From assembly GCF_900113435.1 (NCBI RefSeq), contig NZ_FOPG01000003.1, forward strand, positions 434,001-498,000: 64,000 nucleotides of DNA. Reading direction: 5' to 3'. The notes below the pieces were generated by a model, which ran no database searches, was not told where the DNA came from, and worked only from the letters and a program-made list of their open reading frames with translations. Shown here one piece after another: positions 25,472-32,466 of this stretch. Positions within the stretch are counted from its first letter, which is position 1. Every line of letters begins with the position of its first letter. The position numbers were made by a program, and so were the translations under genes. This DNA comes from Sulfitobacter dubius. Its GTDB lineage: Bacteria; Pseudomonadota; Alphaproteobacteria; Rhodobacterales; Rhodobacteraceae.

Positions 25472-25906
25472 TCACGCTCCCAACACATGCCGCATGACAA
25501 ACACAGTCATAAAAGCTGTCGCCATAAAGGTCACCGTCGCCACGGTCGACCGCGCCGACCCTCGGCTTATGCCGCAGACCCCATGGCCCGAGGTGCAGCC
25601 ATTGCCATAGGTCGCGCCAAATCCGACCAACAGCCCGGCCAGAGCCATCAAGAGCGGGTTCGACGGCACCCATTGTTGCGGCCAACCGCCGGAGACGATC
25701 AGCCAAAGCGGTGCGGCGAGCAAAAGCCCCAGCACGAAAAAGAATGAAACGACCCGCGCTTCGCCGTCACTGCTGCGCGCTAATAGCCGTGAGGTCAGCC
25801 CGCTGATGCCCGCGATACGGCCATTCGTTGCCATCAGCAGCACCGCCGAGGCCCCGATCAGCGCGCCGCCGCCCAGCGACAGCCAAGGCGTAAATTCAGT
25901 TTCCAT
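25472..25906 (-). CDS. YeeE/YedE family half-transporter
   Basis: The 144-residue membrane protein has about four hydrophobic helices and the hallmark GNGCTSGHGVCGISRGSARS near residues 101-120, whose cysteines are conserved in YeeE/YedE sulfur transporters. It is the first gene of the reverse operon controlled from the region shared with the divergent ArsR-family repressor. It forms a pair with the DUF6691 gene downstream. Confidence 0.88.
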   Translation of the reverse strand: METEFTPWLSLGGGALIGASAVLLMATNGRIAGISGLTSRLLARSSDGEARVVSFFFVLGLLLAAPLWLIVSGGWPQQWVPSNPLLMALAGLLVGFGATYGNGCTSGHGVCGISRGSARSTVATVTFMATAFMTVFVMRHVLGA

Positions 25907-25967
25907 GTCTTAACTCCTTGAGCGCCGACAACTGGCGGCTGGCTTGTATCAAACTGCGATTCAGTAT

Positions 25968-25987
25968 ATATTACCACTTCGTAATAT
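25968..25987. promoter_or_regulatory. SqrR/BigR-like operator palindrome
   Basis: A perfect inverted repeat (ATATTAC 25968-25974, GTAATAT 25981-25987) with 6-base spacer lies between the divergent repressor and transporter operon, 15 bases ahead of the repressor ATG. AT-rich palindromes of this kind are the operators of BigR/SqrR-type ArsR-family repressors, so autoregulation plus operon control is expected. Confidence 0.7.
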
Positions 25988-26001
25988 TCAATGATGCTAA
26001 T

Positions 26002-26307
26002 ATGAAAAACGCAGACGACTTTTTGGATGGCGATATTGCCAGCGCCGCGGCTCTTATGACGATGCTTGCGTCTGAGGCGCGGCTGCAAATCCTATGCCGT
26101 CTGCTGGAAGGGGAGCGGTCCGTCGGTGATCTGGCCGACGCCTGCGGGCTGTCGCAATCCACCATGTCACAACAACTTAAAAAGTTGAAAGACGCCGGTC
26201 TGGTCGACAGCCGTCGCGCTGGGCAAACGATCTTTTACAGGGTGAAGGGGCAGGAGGCCGTGGCGGTTTTAGAAACGCTGCACGGCCTCTACTGCGCTAG
26301 GGATTAG
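26002..26307 (+). CDS. ArsR-family sulfide/persulfide-responsive repressor (SqrR/BigR type)
   Basis: The 101-residue winged-helix protein (start at 26002; an upstream extension to 25918 would run through the operator and is rejected) has the ArsR recognition helix SQSTMSQQLKKLKDAGLV. Cysteines are at 32 (ARLQILCRLLEGE), 48 and 98 (HGLYCARD). The 32-98 spacing of 66 residues equals that of the redox pair in SqrR (Cys41/Cys107) and BigR (Cys42/Cys108), which form a polysulfide bridge and release DNA. Combined with the neighbouring persulfide-dioxygenase and YeeE genes, a sulfide-sensing role is well supported. Confidence 0.87.
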   Translation: MKNADDFLDGDIASAAALMTMLASEARLQILCRLLEGERSVGDLADACGLSQSTMSQQLKKLKDAGLVDSRRAGQTIFYRVKGQEAVAVLETLHGLYCARD

Positions 26308-26335
26308 AATTTCTCGGTAGGACCGGGCGCATCAT

Positions 26336-26794
26336 TCAGGCTTTGCTATCCGCGTAGGATTTGATGAACTGGCCAATTCCATCTTCGGCTAAATCAATGC
26401 CGCGCGCCTTGCCTTCTTGAAGCGCCGTATCACCGTCCCAGCCCTTATCCGCGGCAAGCGCCATTAATGTCATCGCCCCCGCACGCTTGCCCGAGGCGCA
26501 ATGCAAAAACACAGGTTGCGGCAGGTCATCCAAGGCGCGGCGGAATTCATCCACCGTTTCAGGGCTCAGGTCTTCCGGCGCGACCGGGTGGTGCAGGTAA
26601 TTCAAGCCCAGTTTTTCCGCGACCAAACCCTCTGCATCGGGGTCCAGCCCGCCTTTCTCGTGCGCGGCGCGAAAGTTCACCACTGTTTTCATACCTGCCG
26701 AGGCTGCCTGTTCCAGCGCCTTGGCGTCCGGCAGGAACAGCGCCACATTATGGCTGGGGTCGATGGTTGCGATCTTTTGGGTATCGTCGGTCAT
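26336..26794 (-). CDS. TIGR01244/DUF442 sulfurtransferase-like protein
   Basis: The 152-residue product has the DUF442 beta-lactamase-hydrolase-associated fold with active-site loop HCASGKR (Cys99, Arg104). A C-x4-R loop is rhodanese-like, while the fold resembles dual-specificity phosphatases; the family is annotated as TIGR01244 sulfur transferase. In Blh proteins this domain is fused to the MBL dioxygenase; here it is a stand-alone gene converging on the SqrR/BigR-like repressor. It probably transfers sulfane sulfur to or from thiols in the same pathway. Confidence 0.85.
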   Translation of the reverse strand: MTDDTQKIATIDPSHNVALFLPDAKALEQAASAGMKTVVNFRAAHEKGGLDPDAEGLVAEKLGLNYLHHPVAPEDLSPETVDEFRRALDDLPQPVFLHCASGKRAGAMTLMALAADKGWDGDTALQEGKARGIDLAEDGIGQFIKSYADSKA

Positions 26795-27070
26795 TCTGGC
26801 CTCCTTCTCTGCGCGAATGCCTGCGTAGCATGCGCGGTTATTTCAACGGCCCAACACCAATCTGGCGCAACTGTTCCTCTGCTCCGGAGGGGCGGCGGGT
26901 AGTGACATACTTATCCGAGTAATAAAGTCAGGATTGTCACCGCCGCGCGGTTTTGTTAGGCAGCAACCAGAAATTCCGCTTGGCGCGACAGGTGGCATGA
27001 CGATTCTGCCCCTCGGCAGAGGCCCTCCGAACGCGCCGTGATTAACGACAACCCCTTTGGGAGCCACCCC
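26795..27070. promoter_or_regulatory. Intergenic region upstream of DUF442 gene and TonB operon
   Basis: These 276 bases separate the divergent DUF442 gene and TonB operon and should hold both promoters. A GGGAG ribosome site precedes the ATG at 27071. I see no RNA gene and cannot confirm an iron-regulator box (Irr, RirA or Fur) by eye. Confidence 0.4.
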
Positions 27071-27517
27071 ATGCCGCATTTTCGTTCCGCGTTCCTCGCG
27101 GCCCTGACCCTCTCTTTTGCTCACAGCGCCATTGCTGAAACCCCTGACGTGATCCCGGCCAGCGCCGAACCGTACCTGAAGGTCGAGCTGAACGCCGCCG
27201 ATACGACGGATGCAAACTGCAAGCTGACGTTCCTCATCACCAACGGTCTTGCCACACCGCTTGACAAAGCCGTCTATGAGACTGTGCTTTTTGACCGCGA
27301 AGGCACCGTGGATCGCCTGACGCTATTCGATTTTGGCGCACTGCCCGTAGGCCGCCCCCGCGTGCGCCAATTCGTCGTGCCACAGACGACTTGCGAAAAC
27401 TTGGGCCGCATTCTGTTCAACGGTGCACAAAGCTGCGCGGGCGAGGGGATTGAGGCAGGCACCTGTGAACGCGCATTGGCCCCGGCAACCCGCACCGACA
27501 TCGAGGTGCTGGGCTGA
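27071..27517 (+). CDS. Secreted cysteine-containing protein leading the TonB operon
   Basis: I do not recognise the family. The 148-residue product starts at 27071 (the in-frame start at 27038 lacks a leader function) and has a clear signal peptide (FRSAFLAALTLSFAHSAIAE). The mature domain of about 125 residues carries four cysteines (DANCKL, TTCENL, QSCAGE, GTCERA), suitable for two disulfides, and reads as mostly beta (LTFLITNGLATPLDKAVYETVLF). Its stop codon overlaps the ExbB-like start (TGATG), so it is co-translated with the TonB energy-transduction genes and probably works in the periplasm with them. Confidence 0.75.
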   Translation: MPHFRSAFLAALTLSFAHSAIAETPDVIPASAEPYLKVELNAADTTDANCKLTFLITNGLATPLDKAVYETVLFDREGTVDRLTLFDFGALPVGRPRVRQFVVPQTTCENLGRILFNGAQSCAGEGIEAGTCERALAPATRTDIEVLG

Positions 27518-28203
27518 TGGAGCAACTAAACGATCTGCTGACCCCGCTGCGGGGCATTGCCGAAACCGGTGGCCCGGTGGTGGTGATCTTGATGGGCGTC
27601 GCGGTGCTGACCCTTGCCGTCGCCCTTTATAAAACATGGCAATTTCGCGCAGCCGCTGTCGGGCGTCACCGCGCACTTTCTGAAGCGGTGGAAGCCTGGG
27701 AACGCGGCGATGCCACGGCGGCGCGCAGCGCGCTTGGCCGCTCGAAAAGCTACCTTGCCCCGGTGATCGAGCTGGCCATGACCTCTCCAGATGCGGGCGC
27801 GTCGCGGCTTCAGGCCGAGGCCGAGTTGCGCTTTGCCAAGTTGGAGCGCGGCTTTCGCCTGCTGGATTCCGTGGCGCAGCTTGCTCCGCTCTTGGGTCTT
27901 TTCGGCACGGTTCTGGGCATGATCGAAGCCTTCCGCGCCTTGCAAGACGCAGGGTCGCAGGTTGATCCCTCAATCCTCGCGGGTGGTATCTGGGTTGCGC
28001 TTCTGACCACTGCCGTGGGCCTCGTCGTCGCAATGCCGACCGCGCTGGTGCTTAGCTGGCTGGAACAGCGGATGGAAACCGAGCGTGTCATCGCTGACAA
28101 GGCGATCCTGACCGTGCTGCACCCCGGCCAAAATGCTGCACCCGCCGCAACGCAGGCCGCCGCAGCCTTTGGGGTTGCCGCCCCCCGGCCAGCCCATGGC
28201 TAG
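27517..28203 (+). CDS. exbB: MotA/TolQ/ExbB proton channel family protein
   Basis: ExbB forms the proton channel of the TonB energy-transduction complex. The 228-residue product has three membrane helices (GPVVVILMGVAVLTLAVALY near the start; LAPLLGLFGTVLGMIEAF; ALLTTAVGLVVAMPTALVL) and the family block around GLFGTVLGMIEAFRALQDAG. It overlaps the upstream gene by one base and the downstream ExbD by eight. ExbB rather than TolQ is preferred because a TonB gene ends the operon. Confidence 0.9.
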   Translation: MEQLNDLLTPLRGIAETGGPVVVILMGVAVLTLAVALYKTWQFRAAAVGRHRALSEAVEAWERGDATAARSALGRSKSYLAPVIELAMTSPDAGASRLQAEAELRFAKLERGFRLLDSVAQLAPLLGLFGTVLGMIEAFRALQDAGSQVDPSILAGGIWVALLTTAVGLVVAMPTALVLSWLEQRMETERVIADKAILTVLHPGQNAAPAATQAAAAFGVAAPRPAHG

Positions 28204-28573
28204 GCCACGCCGGAGGCGCAACCGCCTTTCCATGACCTCCCTGATCGACGTGATCTTTTTGTTGTTGTTGTTTTTTATGCTGACCTCGACCTTCTCAAAA
28301 TTTGCCGAGATCGAATTGGCCGCAGCGACATCCGGCGCCGGGGCCGAGACGGGGGCGAAGCCCTTCTTTTTGCAGCTCACCACCGAAGGGCTGCGCTTGA
28401 ATGGCGACATGCTGGCCCTTGATGCGCTAACCGCCAGCCCCTTGGCCGAGGCTGAGAAGGGCACGCCGCTTCTCGTCTCTCTTGGGGAGGCGGTAGAGGC
28501 GCAGGCGCTGGCCGATCTACTTATTGCGTTGCGTGCCCTGCCGGGTCTCAGCGTGTCGGTTCTGGAGGGGTAA
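28196..28573 (+). CDS. exbD: ExbD/TolR family protein (first copy)
   Basis: ExbD has a single membrane helix with an essential aspartate and a periplasmic domain. The product (125 residues, ATG at 28196 within the ExbB gene end) has an Arg-rich start then the signature LSMTSLIDVIFLLLLFFMLTSTF with Asp at about residue 18. The in-frame reading from 28133 is antisense-free but overlaps ExbB and is not ExbD-like. A second ExbD follows directly. Confidence 0.9.
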   Translation: MARPRRRRNRLSMTSLIDVIFLLLLFFMLTSTFSKFAEIELAAATSGAGAETGAKPFFLQLTTEGLRLNGDMLALDALTASPLAEAEKGTPLLVSLGEAVEAQALADLLIALRALPGLSVSVLEG

Positions 28574-28575
28574 AC

Positions 28576-28962
28576 ATGCGTCCCATCGCCAAAGCCAAAC
28601 CGCAACGCGAACCGACCATCGCGCTGATCAACATCGTCTTTCTGATGCTGGTCTTCTTCATGGTCGCAGGCACCCTGTCGCAGCCGCTGGATTCGGACCT
28701 CAACCTCGTGGAAACCCGCGAGCTTGAGGGCCGCGCCCCGCCCAATGCGCTGGTGGTCCATGCCGATGGCCGCATGACCTTCGCAGGTCAAGACCGCGCC
28801 AGCGTGACGGAATTCATTGATGCGCTGCCCGAAGAAGAACGCGATACCGTGCGCCTTTTGCCCGACCGCGCTCTGCCTGCCCGCCGTCTTGTTGAACTGA
28901 CCCGCGAGCTCCGCGCCGCCGGGGCAGAGCGTGTGCTGCTTGTCACCGAAAGGGCACTGTAA
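28576..28962 (+). CDS. ExbD/TolR family protein (second copy)
   Basis: The 128-residue product carries the ExbD helix TIALINIVFLMLVFFMVAGTL and a small periplasmic domain. The position of the essential aspartate of ExbD (D in SLIDVIF of the first copy) is occupied by asparagine here (ALINIVF), so this copy probably cannot carry protons and may be structural. It begins two bases after the first ExbD and overlaps tonB by one base (TAATG). Confidence 0.87.
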   Translation: MRPIAKAKPQREPTIALINIVFLMLVFFMVAGTLSQPLDSDLNLVETRELEGRAPPNALVVHADGRMTFAGQDRASVTEFIDALPEEERDTVRLLPDRALPARRLVELTRELRAAGAERVLLVTERAL

Positions 28963-29936
28963 TGATCCCCCGTTCCGGTCTTATCAAAGGGTTGTCCATC
29001 GGCGTCGCCGCTGGACTTGTGGTTGGCGTGTCGCAACTCACCCAGCCTGACAACAGCGCCAAGATCGCAGGTGGCGGCGCGCCCGCGTCGGCGCAACTTG
29101 GCACCCGGTTTGAGGACATGGCCGTTGGCACGCTCGACGCGGAGCCTGCCGAAGAGATCACTCCAACCCCAACGCCAGAGCCGCCCGAAACCGCGGAGGC
29201 GCTCACTCCCACGCCGACGCCGCCCGCCCCGACAGCCGCAGCCGCGCGCCCCCGGGCCGAGCCTGTGGAAACGGCACAAATCGCAGAGCCGATGCCCGTT
29301 GCCCCGCCCGCAGCGCTCGCGGCCGAGACGCCTGTCTTGCCATCGTTGACCCCGGTTGAAACGCCGCCCGAAACCACAGAGGCGGTACCGACCCTCACAC
29401 CTACGGCGCCGGTGCCACCGACGGAAACCGTCACCGCCGAAGCCCCTGACGAAGAAGCGCCGCGCCTGTCGCAGCGCCCGCAACGCCGCGACCCAGAGCG
29501 CGCCGCCGAAGCCGCCAAAAAGGCAAAACCCAAGCCCCAGCCGAAACCCAAACCAAAGCAGACCGCTCGTGGAAATGCCAAGCGCGACAACACCAAAGGC
29601 GCGCAGACCACCAGCCGCACGGGCAATGCCTCTCAGGCAGGTACGCGCAAACAGGCGGCAGCGCCTTCGGGCAACGCAGCGGTCAGCAATTACCCCGGCA
29701 AAGTCATGAGCCGCATCGCCCGTGTCGGCAAGCCGCGCGTCCGCTCACGCGGGACCGCTGTGATCGCCTTCTCGGTGGGCAATGGCGGGCAATTGGCGGG
29801 CGCACGGGTGGCGCGCAGTTCGGGGTCGGCGGCTCTGGATCAAGCGGCGCTTAGCATCATTCGACAGGCCGCCCCTTTCCCGCGCCCGCCCGCCGGGGCG
29901 CAGCGCAATTTCTCGATCCAGATCAAAGGCCGGTAA
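28962..29936 (+). CDS. tonB: TonB-like energy transducer
   Basis: TonB spans the periplasm and drives outer-membrane receptors. The 324-residue product has an N-terminal anchor (GLSIGVAAGLVVGVSQL), a long Pro/Thr/Glu-rich linker (about residues 65-175), a Lys/Pro segment (KAKPKPQPKPKPK) and a C-terminal TonB domain from about residue 235 (YPGKVMSRIARVGKPRVRSRG; AVIAFSVGNGGQLAGARVAR; PRPPAGAQRNFSIQIK). No TonB-dependent receptor gene is in this window. Confidence 0.93.
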   Translation: MIPRSGLIKGLSIGVAAGLVVGVSQLTQPDNSAKIAGGGAPASAQLGTRFEDMAVGTLDAEPAEEITPTPTPEPPETAEALTPTPTPPAPTAAAARPRAEPVETAQIAEPMPVAPPAALAAETPVLPSLTPVETPPETTEAVPTLTPTAPVPPTETVTAEAPDEEAPRLSQRPQRRDPERAAEAAKKAKPKPQPKPKPKQTARGNAKRDNTKGAQTTSRTGNASQAGTRKQAAAPSGNAAVSNYPGKVMSRIARVGKPRVRSRGTAVIAFSVGNGGQLAGARVARSSGSAALDQAALSIIRQAAPFPRPPAGAQRNFSIQIKGR

Positions 29937-29940
29937 CTGG

Positions 29941-29961
29941 GCGGAGGGCTCAGCCCTCCGC
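29941..29961 (+). terminator. Hairpin after tonB overlapping the convergent gene end
   Basis: A perfect 8-bp stem (GCGGAGGG 29941-29948, CCCTCCGC 29954-29961) with 5-nt loop starts four bases after the tonB stop and spans the stop codon of the convergent aminotransferase gene. It could end transcription from either side, although there is no T run. Confidence 0.6.
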
Positions 29962-31284
29962 GATTGCCTGATCCACCGCCGCGCCGAGCATATCGACAAT
30001 CAGATCGATTTCCTCGGGCGGGGAGGTGAAGGCCGGGGCCAGCAACACATGATCTCCCGCAGTACCATCAGCACAGCCCTGCGACGGATAGCAGATCATC
30101 CCGGCCTCCATCGCCGCGCGTTGGATTTTGCCCGCAAGGTTGCGACTGACGTCAAAGGGCGCCTTGCTGGCGCGATCGGCCACCAGTTCGATAGACCAGA
30201 ACAGCCCGCGCCCGCGGATGTCCCCGACATGGGCGTGTTGGCCAAATCGCTGGTGCAACGCCGTTTCCAACTGCGTCCCACGCGCCCGCACGGCCCCCAG
30301 CAGATCACGGCTCTCGACCTCTTGCAGCACCGCCAACGCGCCAGCCGTGGCGACGGCATGGGACATGTAAGTATGCCCGTTCCACAGGTTGCTGCTGCCC
30401 GCCATGATCGCGTCAATCACGCTTTCCCGTGCCATCACCGCCGCGATGGGCTGATAGCCTGCGCCGAGACCCTTGGCCATGGTGGTGATATCGGCACAGA
30501 TACCTTCCTGCTCCAACGCAAAAAGGCTGCCCGTCCGCCCCATGCCGCACATCACTTCGTCGGCGATGAGCAGCACGCCGTGGCGGTCACAAATCTCACG
30601 CACCCGCTTGAAGTACCTCGCAGGCGCGGGTTGTGAGCCGAGTGATGCACCGACCACAGGCTCCGCCACGAAGGCGGCGACTGTCTCCGGCCCCAACTCA
30701 ACGATCCGTGTCTCCAACTGATCCGCCAAACGATGCGCGAAATCCGTCTCGCTCTCGCCCTCGCGTTGCAGGCGGTAGGCATAGGCCGCGTCGATATGCT
30801 CCACATCCATCAGCATCGGCGCAAAGGGCGCGCGGCGTCCGGCATGGCCGCCCACCGCCAGCGCGCCCAGTGTGTTGCCATGATAGCTGGGCTTGCGCGC
30901 GATGATCTTCGCCCGCGCTTTGTCGCCCCGCTCCAGATGATACTGCCGCGCGAGCTTCAGCGCCGCTTCCATCGCCTCGGACCCGCTGCCCAGATACATC
31001 ACCCGCCCTTCGCCGGTGCCCTCAGGTGCGCGGGCGATCAAATGGTCGGCCAAAGCCTCTGCCGGGGTGTTGGTGAAGAGGCCGGTGTGCGCAAAGGCGA
31101 GCTTGTCCATCTGCGCGGCGACAGCTGCGCGCACGGCGGCATTGTCATGTCCAAGGCTCGACACCGCAGCGCCGCCGCAGGCATCCAGATAGCGCTTCCC
31201 CTTGTCATCAATAAGGAAATTTCCCTCTCCGCGTACGATCACAGGTTGCGTGGCGCGCAGGTTACGGTGCAATACATGGCTCAT
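29950..31284 (-). CDS. Class III (PLP) aminotransferase
   Basis: The 444-residue product has all class III features: GSGSEAMEAALKLARQYHLER, SYHGNTLGALAVGGH, LLIADEVMCGMGRTG and the PLP lysine in TTMAKGLGAGYQPIAAVM (about residue 271). Substrates cannot be read from sequence; the class includes beta-alanine/pyruvate, omega-amino acid and 4-aminobutyrate enzymes. It is divergent from the BMP-type transporter and cytosine-deaminase-like genes, so a role in beta-alanine removal from pyrimidine breakdown is possible but unproven. Confidence 0.9.
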   Translation of the reverse strand: MSHVLHRNLRATQPVIVRGEGNFLIDDKGKRYLDACGGAAVSSLGHDNAAVRAAVAAQMDKLAFAHTGLFTNTPAEALADHLIARAPEGTGEGRVMYLGSGSEAMEAALKLARQYHLERGDKARAKIIARKPSYHGNTLGALAVGGHAGRRAPFAPMLMDVEHIDAAYAYRLQREGESETDFAHRLADQLETRIVELGPETVAAFVAEPVVGASLGSQPAPARYFKRVREICDRHGVLLIADEVMCGMGRTGSLFALEQEGICADITTMAKGLGAGYQPIAAVMARESVIDAIMAGSSNLWNGHTYMSHAVATAGALAVLQEVESRDLLGAVRARGTQLETALHQRFGQHAHVGDIRGRGLFWSIELVADRASKAPFDVSRNLAGKIQRAAMEAGMICYPSQGCADGTAGDHVLLAPAFTSPPEEIDLIVDMLGAAVDQAIAEG

Positions 31285-31458
31285 CGTAGAATCCGATCCT
31301 TGGGGTCGACCCTATTTACCGCTTCGCTTGCTGACTGCCACAATAATCAGCACACCGCGCGTATTCGGAAAAGCTTGGGCTGACCTAGGGTCAGGAGAAG
31401 CTTGACAGGTAAATTATTTTATCAAACGGTAAAATACCTAACCAACGGGGGATATAAT
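31285..31458. promoter_or_regulatory. Divergent aminotransferase/BMP promoter region
   Basis: This 174-base spacer becomes AT-rich near the BMP start. It contains a 20-bp imperfect palindrome at 31416-31435 (ATTTTATC and GGTAAAAT, 7 of 8 symmetrical, 4-base centre) and the octamers GGTAAATT at 31408 and GGTAAAAT at 31428 about 20 bases apart. These could be regulator half-sites. The TTGACA at 31402 has no properly spaced -10. Confidence 0.4.
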
Positions 31459-32466
31459 ATGACACAACGCAATCTCACACGCCGCTTCCTATTGGGCACG
31501 GCGGCCATGCTGGCCGGGGCCAGCCTTTTACCACAGGGCGCGCTGGCTGCCGAGCCGCTTAAAGTCGCTGGCGTCTATACCGTGCCGGTCGAACAGCAGT
31601 GGGTCAGCCGCATCCACAAAGCGGCCGAAGCCGCACAGTCGCGCGGCGATATCGAATATACCTTCACCGAAAATGTCTCCAACACCGACTACGCCCGGGT
31701 GTTGCGCGAATATGCCGAGGCCGGGAACCAGTTGATCGTCGGCGAAGTCTTTGGTGCCGAAGCCGAAGCACGCGAAGTCGCTGCCGATTACCCCGATGTC
31801 GCTTTCCTCATGGGCTCCAGCTTCAAGCAAGATGATGCGCTGCCCAATTTTGCGGTCTTCGACAACTACATCCAAGATGCGGCGTATCTGTCGGGCATCA
31901 TCGCCGGTGCCATGACCGAGAGCGGCAACATCGGCATGGTCGGTGGTTTCCCCATCCCTGAGGTCAACCGCCTGATGCATGCCTTCATGGCGGGTGCCGC
32001 GGAAATGAACCCCGATATCAAGTTCCAAGTCAGCTTCATCGGCTCTTGGTTCGATCCGCCCAAGGCCAAGGAAACCGCCTTCGCCATGGTCGAACAGGGG
32101 GCCGACGTGCTCTATGCCGAGCGGTTCGGCGTGTCGGACGCGGCGCAGGAAAAGGGCATTCTGGCCATCGGCAATGTGATCGACACGCAAGCCGAGTACC
32201 CCGAAACCGTCGTCGCCTCGGCTCTGTGGCACTTCGAGCCGACCCTTGATGCCGCCATCGCCGCCGTCAAAGCAGGCGAGTTCATGGCCGACGACTATGG
32301 CCGCTACTCCTTCATGTCCGAGGGCGGGTCTTCGCTGGCTCCGCTTGGCACCTTCGAGGGCAAAGTCCCGCAAGAGGCGCTTGATCTGGTCAAGGAACGC
32401 GAACAGGCGATCAAGGATGGCTCCTTTACCGTCGACATCAACGACGAAGAACCGAAGTCCTCTTAA
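31459..32466 (+). CDS. BMP family ABC transporter substrate-binding protein
   Basis: The 335-residue periplasmic protein has a twin-arginine-like leader (RNLTRRFLLGTAAMLAGAS, cleavage after GALAA) and the BMP/PnrA fold: VAGVYTVPVEQQWVSRIHKAAE, GEVFGAEAEAREVAADYPDVAF, IGMVGGFPIPEVNRLMHAF. BMP-type proteins bind nucleosides or nucleobases. It leads a four-gene ABC transporter operon followed by a cytosine-deaminase-like gene, which fits nucleobase/nucleoside uptake. The upstream in-frame start at 31402 is rejected because the leader is clean from 31459. Confidence 0.92.
   Translation: MTQRNLTRRFLLGTAAMLAGASLLPQGALAAEPLKVAGVYTVPVEQQWVSRIHKAAEAAQSRGDIEYTFTENVSNTDYARVLREYAEAGNQLIVGEVFGAEAEAREVAADYPDVAFLMGSSFKQDDALPNFAVFDNYIQDAAYLSGIIAGAMTESGNIGMVGGFPIPEVNRLMHAFMAGAAEMNPDIKFQVSFIGSWFDPPKAKETAFAMVEQGADVLYAERFGVSDAAQEKGILAIGNVIDTQAEYPETVVASALWHFEPTLDAAIAAVKAGEFMADDYGRYSFMSEGGSSLAPLGTFEGKVPQEALDLVKEREQAIKDGSFTVDINDEEPKSS

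Noticed and set aside
31402..31435. TTGACA with TAAAAT as a sigma-70 promoter for the BMP operon
   Set aside because: The spacing between the hexamers is about 22 bases, too long for a standard promoter.
31453..31458. TATAAT box just before the BMP start
   Set aside because: It abuts the ATG, which would need a leaderless message, and no -35 is well placed.
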